Assembly: GCA_023333565.1 (NCBI GenBank)
Contig: JAJKFH010001865.1
Location: forward strand, 5,518,001-5,582,000
Direction: 5' to 3'
Length of the DNA: 64,000 nt
Source of the DNA: Puffinus mauretanicus
Lineage: Eukaryota; Chordata; Aves; Procellariiformes; Procellariidae
Shown here: in pieces, positions 51,613-62,107 of the stretch
Position numbering within the stretch: the stretch's first letter is position 1
Layout of the letters: the number at the start of each line of letters is the position of its first letter
The notes under the pieces: generated by a model
What the model saw: only the letters and a program-made list of their open reading frames with translations
Told to the model about the DNA's origin: nothing
The model's database searches: none
Program-made: the position numbers and the translations under genes

Positions 51613-53605
51613 AAATCCATATTAAGATGTCAACTGGATGGATGAGAACTATACGAAAGGCTATTCATTGGTTGTTTGGTCAAAGGAAGGGCAGTCATAA
51701 TATACTCGTAGCTCAATAATAACTCAGAGTCTGCTGCATTTAGAAAGCTGATTCTAGATCTATATGTTGAATCAATCTATTATATGCAATTTACCTCATA
51801 ATCTCTGAAGTCTTTTGAATGTACTGCTGTTCTCACAAATTTATTCCAAAGCAGAAATCTGTCTTCTATGAGGATTTTTTTTTTTTCCAAATCATCAGAC
51901 TATCTTGAGAACTAAAGCCTGTTGTCCAGCAAAAGAGACTCAGCAAAACCTAGGTATCAGAAGTGTCTAATTCACTTGAAAGGGAATTGATATACAGGCT
52001 CCTAAATAACCAGCAAGCTGTTGAAAAAACTGTCCCATCTAACCCATCTAATTTTCAGTAAGTTGTTTTAGTTGCCCTCAATCTTGGGCAACTGAAAATA
52101 TGTGGAGATGTATATCATATGGCAGCTCAGCAGTATTATATTCATGTTACTGATTTACACGCAAAGAACATGGTAAATGGTGGAGGGATTATAGCTAAAT
52201 TTTTTAAACCTACCCAAAAGAGAGAGGTCAAAATCCTAATAATCTGCTTATCTGATCTGGCAGCTACAAGACTAGAAGAGAAAAGATTTTGGAAGGAAGA
52301 GCAAAGCCCTAGACTGAGATGGAAGAGAGTAATCTGGTTGCAAGGAAGCATCAGTAAGTTTGCCGTACATTAGTCAAAATTATTTTGCATCTGCCAAACT
52401 TGTTCTGTGACATAGCTATGTGACCTTCATAGGCAAAATGGTAAATTCTGTTATTTACACTAGTACTTTGTCATTTTTCATACCATCTTCTTTTTAGTAC
52501 TTATTATTTAAGTGTTAGGCTTAAAAGTACTGGAAATACCAAGTTGGATTAAAGTATTGGATATACCTTATAAATAAACCCATAAGAAAAATGATTCAGC
52601 ATCTTCAAAAAATGGGTTGATCTAAAACCCAAGTATTTTATTACTTCCTGGCTGACATCTCCTTGCAAAATAGTCAGAATTAAACCCCCACTACTATTAA
52701 ATGCAGAGACTGTTGTAATCCATATTTGATTTGATATGGATGGTGCTTATATTCTATTGTGAAAAACCTCATGAAGAATTTCACACCAACTAAGCCAAAA
52801 GGCTGTGATTTATAGAATACCATCATGGGAAAGAAAGACGACTTATTAATATTAGGTACTTTCGAGTGTATTGATATTTACAAAGGACTAACACTTTTTT
52901 TAAAATAAAGAATTTCTAATCATGGCTTGTATCTATCCTGACAAGTTTTTCGACCTGAAATTGTATACGGATTTTTCTCTGCCAATACCTGAAGCGCTAA
53001 GAAAGTTAAACTCAGAAAAGTCATCTTCATTTGCCATACCTTTCTGCCTACTGCAAGTAGGGACACATATTCTACAGCGTTTGGTGAAAAAGACATCTTG
53101 TCCATTCTTAAGTTATTTTTGTTATCATACCACATGTCAAATTTGGAACATCTTTGGACATCCAGCCTATTTCTGCTAATTGAAACTACTGGAAATAAGA
53201 AATATATGATCATAAGTATGAGGAAAAGTACATTACAAATAGGAAACTGTGCTCTTTTAACCAGAATTAGCAAGCTGCTCCCATCCCTCTCCCCATCCTA
53301 TCAGGCTTATTTGTCCATCTCTGTTCTTTGTTTCTTGAGTGATCAATTGGAAAAGTAATTGTGCTACTTCATCATATTGGAAAAAGGTCTGGACTATAGC
53401 TGTTCCAAATATCCAGGTGTTTACTGTCACTGTCTTTGATGCTACCTGAATGTTACAGATATATGGGTTAAAAAAATCAAAACCCAAACCAGCCAATCCA
53501 GCAGCCTACTGCTTGAGTTAGTCTTTCTGCCACATTTTACTACCTCCATTTTAATTCACTGATCTCATTATATGATTTAAAATGTGAAAGGTCTATACAA
53601 CTCAC

Positions 53606-53716
53606 TGTTTTGTGCCAGAGCTTGAAGGAGACAGTCCAAGCATCCCTCCAAGCTATCTGCTGTGCTGTCAGTGGTTGTTATCTTCAGCTTTTTCAGGGCG
53701 TCACTTAGATTGTCTG
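53606..53716 (-). CDS. RAP1GDS1: RAP1GDS1 coding exon 2, N-terminal segment (about residues 2-39)
   Basis: This 111-bp exon (108 bp with the alternative acceptor) encodes DNLSDALKKLKITTTDSTAD followed by SLEGCLDCLLQALAQN. This is the N-terminal cap of SmgGDS before the first full ARM repeat. The acceptor region reads tttaccaagcag before ACAATCTAAG, a tandem NAGNAG site. With an exon 1 that ends ATGG, the upstream AG gives MADNLSD and the downstream AG gives MDNLSD. The donor is AACA followed by GTGAGT. No ATG starts the frame inside the exon, so the start codon must come from exon 1, beyond the right edge. The ITTTDSTAD loop differs from human, as expected of an exposed linker. Confidence 0.97.
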
Positions 53717-53719
53717 CTT
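53714..53719 (-). promoter_or_regulatory. RAP1GDS1: Tandem NAGNAG splice acceptor of exon 2
   Basis: On the minus strand the hexamer is AAGCAG, so AG dinucleotides three bases apart can both serve as acceptor. The exon would begin at 53716 or 53713. The only protein effect would be presence or absence of one Ala after the initiator Met, assuming exon 1 ends ATGG as the phase of all later introns suggests. The hexamer is seen directly. Use of both sites is an inference. Confidence 0.7.
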
Positions 53720-56700
53720 GGTAAACACAAAAAAAAAGAGAAATCAGTGTCCTTATCAATTTGGTAACAGCATTATAGCCTTGAATGTAAATAGTTACTG
53801 TAAAGTAAACAAGATCCTCTATCAATGAAGAAGGCATGTATGGTCTGTATTCAGAGGATACAAAAAGCCAGCAGTGAAAGGTTATAGATGAAATTAAACT
53901 TTTCAATTTTAAATATACATTTATCATTCTGCATCTGAGACAGGATGCCAGCAGGCACTTTATGAAATGCCACTGAACAGCAATTTAGCCATCAATATTC
54001 TCTCAGCCTAGTTGGTACAGAAAACCAGCAGCCGTTTCTTTTCTTCTATCCTTGTGTGTGAGAAAAAATATGATGGAAATAAGCACATCTTGAATTTTTT
54101 CATCAATAAAGGGAAAGTAATTGAAAATGCCATTTTCTGCATGCTGTGTAGGCTTCCATCTTGGCTATACATTCACAGATCCCTAGTGCTAAGCTTATAG
54201 CCTTTTAAGTAATACGCCATTTTTCACCCCAATGTTAAAAGCACCATTGTTTATATGAACTGTGTTAACTCTTTAAATTCAACTGATCCATAAAAACATA
54301 AGGCATCATCTAGAAATAAGAAAGTTTTGTTGTGGATTTCAGATAATTAAATAACTCTTCCCTCTAAAAAAAAAACCCACCCAAACCACATAATATAATT
54401 CTCAATAGATGCACATTTATTCTCACAAAAGTTGGGGTAATGTGACTGCTACCGTTTTGAGTATTCTGTCTATTGACGAGCGAGGTATAAGTGTTAGCAG
54501 CTGCATCCCGAGTCTTTTTGGTTTGCCCACTGATGACTAACCTCACTCTGAATGGACTATCCTTTTAAAAAATGAGTGCTGATTCAGTTTCCATGCCAAC
54601 TCTGTCAGTAAGCAGAAAGTGTTACTCAAACCAAATAATGTTAAATAGTGTCTAGCTGTCTCTTGTTCCCCAGTGACTAATCAAAAAGCCTTGACCCGAG
54701 CCCCTACAGAACTGTAGGTACAGTTTCTTTGCAATGCATCACTGGTATCTTCTGAGCCTGAAAGGCATCCAGTGCTGCCTTAGAGCTTCACACCAATGTA
54801 GGAAGCCGTCTTCATAGGCGAGTTGGCAGCTGCTGTGCTGCCCTTCTTCACTTGCCCACATATGGGATGATGCAAAAGAAAGGAGGCATGGCAAGAACTT
54901 CCCTTTATTTGTCTTTGAGGCACTGGCCACCCGGTGGAGACACAGCGGGCATCCCACAAAGAGGGTGGAATCTCACTCCTCCTGGAACTGCTCTGCTTCT
55001 CAGCCAAAGAAGAAGTCCCACCTCCATTTTTTATTAGCATATGCTTTCGTAGCCCAATATCCCATACAGATAAAGGCAAGATGCTTCATTTTTGAAGTGC
55101 TCAGTATTTAGGTACAAAATTCATCATGAAATTGTTTATCAGGCAGTTAGTTTGTCTATTCAGTAATGAACATGTTCTTAGCTACACTATTGCCAGGAAT
55201 CCCATTACTCCTAAATGCAGAGAGCCAGCAGCGTGGAGGCAACTCTATAAAAGCCTTTGGGGCAGCTGCATTTGGTTGCGCTCCTTGAGATCTCAGACCT
55301 GCCTTCCTACCACCTCTCCTCACTATGCTGAACTGACACCTCCTAGAACAAGCTACCAAGAAAAAAAAAAAAAGATTTATCATTTTCCCTTGTACTGACT
55401 TATGTTACTGTCTAGCAGGCTTACTGCAGCACATGTATTTAATGACACTTAACCAACAGTAGAGCTGAACATGCACTGCAAAGTCTCATTGCTCAAATAA
55501 ATTATTCAGGAAATATCACTGGAATTCATCAAAAGACACAGGTGCAGGGTACCCAATGACCAGTCCCAGTACTACAATTTAACATTGTGCGCTCTACCTT
55601 CTCTTATACTTTCCTCACTTACCTCCCTCTCATATTACTCTCTTCAGTTTTCCGCTAATATAACGCTAATTCTCTCCCATCCTACAGGCATCTCATCTGC
55701 CTGTATACTCACACACTTAGCTTTGAAATTGTAGAAACCATTTATAGTAAGAGGACTAAATCTACTATATATATAAAAAACAGGGGTTCCCACAATCTGG
55801 GGAACAAGAAAATGCATAGGTAAGAAATTTACCTTCACACCAGATTTTGCAGACTATGGAGAGAGGCTATTGTTATCAGAGAGCACACCCAAACTTTATT
55901 TCTCTATAATAGCCTCTTCTACCTTGCATGTGCCCAGTACATCACAAGTTCCCACTTACTATTTTATTTTATTGTGCAAAGACATGAGTGCTTTATCTCA
56001 AATACTTGTAATTTCTTCCACTCCATATCACATCAGAATCTGCGATAGAGTTAGGAAGGTCTTCCCAGTCTTTTTTCCTACCTCCCCTTTCTGCTCAGTG
56101 CCACGTTAAGTTTTTCTGGGGAAAGTCCACTATTTTAATACTATACAGTTACACATGATATGCAGAATGATGCATTTGGGGCAAAAATTTCAAATGTGAC
56201 TATACAAATATTTAATTCCCTAGGACAAACAACTCAATTTTTCATGGTACCAAGCATGTGCACATTCCACTGACATACACAGACATTTAACTTCAACTTT
56301 AGACACATACTTCAAGAATCAATGTACACATGTGGCAATGGTATGCTGCGTTACTTTTAAAATGTCTTACGAAACTATGTTGCAATATGTGCCAAATTGC
56401 CATTCACTAGATATGACTGGATACTATAAGTACTTTTAAAATAGTAATACAAATTAAATTAGAAATCATATGCATAAAGTGTGTTTCTAAAATAAATTAC
56501 AATAATCCTTGATTTTTTAACAAGCCTACAACTCTAAACGTATTGCAGCTTGAGACTTACTCCTTCTGTGCAAAAGAAGAAAACGTAACTAGGAGTACTG
56601 TAGAAACAATAGACCTCTTAGCACAATGTCAGAAGGCCACAGGCACAGAGGAAAAAAAAAGACCCTTTAGGAAAGACTTTATGTGCCCACTTTGATTCTT

Positions 56701-58727
56701 TCTGTCAAAGCCAGTCTCCTTTCTAAACAGGGTCAATACCTTGAAAGACACATTTACTTCTGAAACCTGAGAATCTCGGATCTATGCAAATACATCTTAA
56801 ACAGATGTATCTTTTTTTTTTTTTTCCTTTGCTGTTCCAAAAAGAATAAAACCTTACAGTTTGAGATGACACTGACAGGGATATTCAGAGAGGAAGGGCT
56901 GTAGTGTTCCAGCGTGCTCTCGCTATACAATCACACAAGGCTTCCTGACTTCTGCAGTTGCGCAGTTGCACAGTTGCCCTGAACCTGTCGTTTAGTGAAG
57001 AAGCTGCAGATGCTTGTCTTCCATGTCCAAAACCCCCGTTGTTTTCTTGTGATCATCTCCTGCTTAACTTTCTGTTTCTCCCTCTCTTTCTATAGAAGCT
57101 GTTTCCAGTAGCCCTGTTACTGCATAGGCTGGTCAGATTCTCACAGATAAAAACCCGTGGGATAAAAACAACATAAGGAATCTTTTTGGCTGAGTGTCAG
57201 GGAAACGTAAGTAGATTTTGTCAATATGCAAGGTCATGTGAAAGCTCACATTAGTTGGGAAGCTTTAAAGGGGCAAGATCAGGATGGTAAAGGTAAAAAT
57301 AAGGCTAGTAATGTTCCCTACGGACAATCCGGTATCAGGTCATGAGTTTGTGAGGCATCAAGTCAGAAGTTTCATGAAGTATCAACTATTTTGCTGATGA
57401 CCCCAAGCACAGGGAGTCGCTCATACTTACACCTGGCTTACCAGATTGCTTTCAGAAGAATTAGTTCTCTTATCTGGACAGGAAGCCCTGAATCCCACAG
57501 ACCTTAATCCCGTATATCCTAATGATAGAAACTGGTAAGTCAGGAAGTGGAGTCTGGCAAGAGCTGTCAGACCTGCCTGGCCCATTCCACCTACTGTTGC
57601 ATTGTGTTTTCCCCTGATAACTACTCTTGCACATACACTCATAAAAATGAGGTGGTTTAAATACTACAGTAGCCCGCGTTGCTTTTTGTGGCATAGCATT
57701 ACTACTATCTCTTGCAAATTTTTGCTCCTCTTGTGCAGGCGTTTTTACACGGAAAAATAGTGAGAAACTAACATAAGTGAATGCTTTAATATTTCATTTC
57801 ATTTCACTGTACCCTTTTTTCTGAGAGCTTTTCCGTGACTCTCTCCTATTTTCAATCACTAATTTGTTTTATACAGAATAACTGTTCTTTCATCTTGTAT
57901 AAATTTGGTAGTTGATCAACCTTGTCTAGCATGTGGGCCACAGAAATGCTGGCTAGACTGCAAATAGTTTTACAAGGTACCCAATAGTGTATCTAGGGAT
58001 GCAGCTTCTGTGGACAAGAACCAACTTGCTAATTTTGCCTTGAGTTCACAGCATCTTCATCCAAACCACAGAAAAAGTCAAGGAACACAAAAAGGCCATC
58101 TTTTAAGACTGATGTTAAAAAAAATTATTTAGAATGTCTTAGCTGAGTATTTAGATGGATAGCTTTTGTCTGGAGAGTTTATTTTTATATTTTTTCTGAT
58201 CTTTTTTCAGTATAGATATTTTCTTAAAAAATGAGACTTTGAACATATTCACATTTCCTGTATCTTTTGATTGACACCTAGTATACAGTTGTTATCACAG
58301 GGACTATTACATTATACATGCAACTTAACAGATAAAGAATTCAAAATTAATAGATACTGAAATGGGACATACTGAAACAGGCTGATCAGATAAGAAAAGA
58401 AGTTCAAGCAGTTCTGCTATTACAGGGATGGTGGCTGTATTAGCCTCAGAGCCTTTTGAGTCTGTTTCACTGCTTCTCAGGAAACCATAAAACATCAAAC
58501 TCAGCAGAAGGAATAATGCCATTTTATGGGTCTCATGTTATAATGGCATAAATGTCTTAAAAATTTAAGTGTGTACATCTACATGGACTAGACTTCAGAA
58601 ATTACTTAATTTTCTTGTAAGGACTTTAACTTCTTAGAATTTCAGTACAAACTAACCTATATGGAAAATCCGCCACTGACTCACCACAGTTGTTTTTGAC
58701 TAAAAGTGTATTCTGAGGTTATATTAT

Positions 58728-58925
58728 TTGAGAACCTAGGAACTGACACAAAGATCAGACACGTAATCCATTTAGGCCAGCATCCAGCTCCCAAGCCATC
58801 CTTACTCCACGCTCTTCATTTCCCTTCTGATACCATCTGTGTTTCTACTCTAATGCAGACCCCACGCCACCAGCAGAGCACTCTATATTCAGTGGTGCCT
58901 GAGGAGCCCTGTGGTATGTAACACC
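58728..58925 (-). repeat. Possible CR1 LINE 3'-end fragment, reverse orientation
   Basis: The plus strand reads aagatcagacacgtaatcca, then tttaggccagcatccagctc, and later tattcagtggtgcctgagga. This follows the complement of the CR1 terminus: GGTCAGACC, GTCCATCTAGCCCAGTATCC, then an AGTGGCCAGTGCC region. It is diverged and the inner boundary is unclear. Confidence 0.4.
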
Positions 58926-60549
58926 TACCTCACAAGTCGTTGCCCCAACCCTGATAACCTCCCATGGTGGGTGGGGAGGGGAGGTAGTTTGTTGATCCTG
59001 AAGCTGGCTGCCTAAAGAGTAGGCATATTTGGCCTGAATTACTTTTTGCAGCAGGAAGCCCAGCAACTGGTGAGATCTGTAGCACGCCTTTGGTCTTTAA
59101 TGACCCCAGATGCCCCTTCCCCAAAGAAAGCACAGAACACTGGCCCAAAATTATCAGAGCCCATTAGTTCCCAGGATATTGAATAAGCTGCCAGGAATGC
59201 ACAGGATGGGTCCTTCTTGAATCTACATAAGGAAAAGCTAAGATGTTTCCCCTTGGATACCTTGTCAGAAAATACCTAGTCGTATACAATAGTTTATCTA
59301 CCTAAACATGCAAAATACCCAAAATATACACAGCTTATTGAGGACAAAAGAACTTTGTCCTCATGTTTAGGCCATTGCCAAACTCTCTCCCCTCCTTTCT
59401 TTGCAGCAGCTGCCCTCAGGGGCTCCCAAGTGTACAGTGTTTTCTGTCAAATCACCCAAATCTGTCATTAGAAATGACTCTCTGTTCTTAACCCAGCCAG
59501 GAAATTTTGAAACTTGGCATCTGATCAGGAGTTAGATGTATGCTGTCAGAGGCCAGTGGTAAAGAATTAATTTTTGATAGGTAATGCCAGGACAAACTTA
59601 GCTGGCTATTGTCTCCTAAAAATAATATAAGTAACAGTGCTCCTCTAATAGCAGAGAAAGTCTAGTGTGACCCCACGGATTGTCATAGCATTTTAATCTT
59701 CTCAGGAATGACAAACAGATGGGCTTGGCTGAGAGCGGGTCCTTGCGATTGTGGTGTTTTACATGCGGCCAAGACACAGCTGGGACAACCCTGATGTGAA
59801 CCACATCTGACATACTCACAGACTGGATTAGCAATTGCCTGGCACAGACAAGAGATGGATCTGCATGTGCTATGTGAACCTGTGCTCCATCTTGCTTCTC
59901 TGCTACACAATGGCATTGCAGGCCAGAGCTGGAGATGGAGCTGCTGGCCATCAAAGTACCCAATTGCCCTTTTTCCTTACCAGGCCCTCTTGTGCCTGGT
60001 TGCTCTGGAAATTACAGCCTGAGAATTACAGCCTCTGTTCTGCAGGCGTTGTTCAGTCAGCAATGTCAGAGAAGGATCTCCAGGCACAGAGAAACACATC
60101 TCAGAAAGCTGACAAACAAGCACGGCTGCTGTAGCTATGCTGGTTATATCTGCAGGTGGTTCTTTTCACTTAGCATCGCTTGAGCAAGATGCTCTTGGCT
60201 GCACTGGCGCTCCTGTACATAAGCTTTCTAAGCGACAACCTAGCATAGGATTCCTCTTCGGTCCTTAAAGATGTTCCTTCTGTGAGTTATGCCACCAGTG
60301 GAATGGGCCATTTGAAAGCCCCCCTGTTCCCTTGAGTCTCTGGAGAGACACAGCATCTCTCCAGGGTGCATGGGTGTAGCATGAGCTGCAGGGTGCTGGT
60401 TCTGCTCTGCTGCCCTGCAAGATGCGTGCTGGCAGCAGACCTGGTAAGGGCAGACCAGACCAGACCAAATGGTCTAGGACAATTCAAAGGTCAACAGCTT
60501 TGTGGGGAAATGAACAGGAAACAGAAAACTATTTTGCCACTGTAAAATA

Positions 60550-61195
60550 ATTACTGTGCACCCACATTTTTAATACTGCATACAACTCTAGGCACCTCAT
60601 GCTGTAAATGACGTGCTGCAGAACTAGAAAAGGCACAGATATGGCTGAGCAAAGGTAAGGAATAACTACTCTTCAAGAAGTTAAATAGGCAAGGACTCTT
60701 AATTTTGAAAAAAAGATGACTGAAGGTAAAAAATGATCTAGATGTACGGAATCATGAATAGGACTAAGGTAAGGAAAAGAAAGCTACTATTTACTGTTTC
60801 TCCTAACATAACAACTAGAATACCAAAATTAAACTATCAAGCAACAAACTTAGGAGAAAGTATATTTTCACACCACACGTAATTAAACTGTGGAACTGTT
60901 AAGAGGCTGGAACTATAAACAGATTCATTTAATTTAGTCAACTAGAAAAAAATCATGAGGAAACTAAAGCCCATGCATGGCTATTACTACTACGATATGC
61001 ACAAAACTTCTGGATTAGGAAGTTCCTAAATGTCAGATTACTGGAAGTTGGGAGAATACCACCCTGTACTTGCCACCTCCTGTCCCTGCCTTGCCTGGTG
61101 TTTTCCCAGACATCAGCTACTGGTCATTCACTGTCAGAAATAGGACAATTAGGTGCACTGACTTTCAGCTACAGGTGGCCATATGGCATTTGCAT
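60550..61195 (+). repeat. Old CR1 LINE 3' region, 5'-truncated, forward orientation
   Basis: A long ordered series of CR1 3'-end words is present: ttaatactgcatacaactct, tgctgcagaactagaaaagg, tactatttactgtttctcct, aacataacaactagaatacc, tattttcacaccacacgtaa, ttaaactgtggaactgttaa, ctataaacagattcatttaa and catggctatta, followed by gattactggaagttgggaga, catcagctactggtcattca and gtggccatatggcatt near the end. These match the non-LTR CR1 tail of sauropsids (TACTCCTTCTCATAACACAA, TTCTTCACACAACGCACAGT, CTGTGGAACTC, ATCTGGTACTGGCCACTGTC, CAGTATGGCCATTCTTATG). No reverse transcriptase frame remains. Divergence is high, so the insertion is old. Confidence 0.8.
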
Positions 61196-62082
61196 CGTCA
61201 CACTGTGCCTCAGTGCTCTGGTTCACCAAGAAAAGAAGCTGGCCAAACAAATCTCCCCAGATGTGTTTGATCTTTACTGGGCCATCTGTTTGGATCCAGC
61301 AAGCTGGAAAAGATTCCGGGTTCTGTGGTTTCTCCATAGCCAGTAAGGTAATTCCTGTGTTATCAGCTGCGTCTTTGGTGCTGAACAGGTCCTAAGGCTG
61401 ATCCTGGCCCTAAACCAGATTAACACTTATATCCATGAATCCAGACCTCTTAATCAGGGAGGAACTTTTTTTTTAAAACAGAAATCCTGCTTGTTTGTTT
61501 CTGTCCTACCATGTTCACTGAGGTGGGTTAACTTTTTTTTCAGCTGATTTTACTAGTTCTGGGGAAGTACTGATAGATCATTAACTGCAGGGCTCCTGCT
61601 GCAACCTGTTTTTAACTTAGGTACATTTGCTCTACTTTTCTAGCATAGTAACTAATTTTAATGAGAGTGCCTATTTTTGTCAATGGTTCAGCTGCTTCAT
61701 TCTTAAACACTTTCTGAATCTTAGATATATACCATCTGGTCTTAGAGACTTGTTACTCTTTCATTTATCCATTTGCTTCAGCATCTGTTCTTCTGACACC
61801 TCGATCTCTCATGGAGCTTCATAATTATTACCTGAAAAAACTGACACACTATGACTCATTGCCACCTGAGCAGTAAGCTACCTAATTATTTTTGGTAATT
61901 ATCAGGTCAGTCTATACATGCTAACAACTACTTAGTCAGTTTGTATTTAAAATCAGGATAGAAACCTAAACAAAGTAGCATCAGCCAGCATTCAGTTCAC
62001 TTGGGACACTCTTGCCAATGCAAAATTTTCATTTTGCTGTAGAATTCTAGTTAATTTTAAGGAAAAGTAGTGGTGTGGTGTT

Positions 62083-62107
62083 TTGTGTTTTTTTTTTTTT
62101 TTTTTTT
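62083..62107 (+). repeat. Poly-T tract
   Basis: A run of T (gttttttttt...) in intron 1. It could be the poly-A remnant of a retrotransposon on the minus strand, but no element is recognisable beside it. Confidence 0.85.

Larger units (their letters stand above)
35870..53605 (-). other. RAP1GDS1: Intron 2
   Basis: At 17,736 bp this is the largest complete intron here. It contains a MIR-like relic (42840-42945), a 39-bp-period tandem duplication (43303-43374), a pyrimidine-rich run (45105-45250), a T15 run (about 48053-48067), an ancient dispersed-repeat motif (50030-50110), AT palindromes and an (AATC)5 microsatellite (51561-51612). Two frame-compatible exon-like segments (42671-42706, 46561-46599) are listed separately. 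The open frames of up to 128 codons carry no recognisable protein. Confidence 0.9.

Noticed and set aside
55590..55680. Minus-strand consensus donor (GGGAG/GTAAGTGAGG) near 55618
   Set aside because: The sequence upstream on that strand is purine-rich and offers no plausible acceptor, so no exon can be drawn.
59616..59963. 115-codon open frame on the minus strand
   Set aside because: No recognisable domain. It overlaps other frames on both strands in a locally GC-richer patch, which favours chance open frames.
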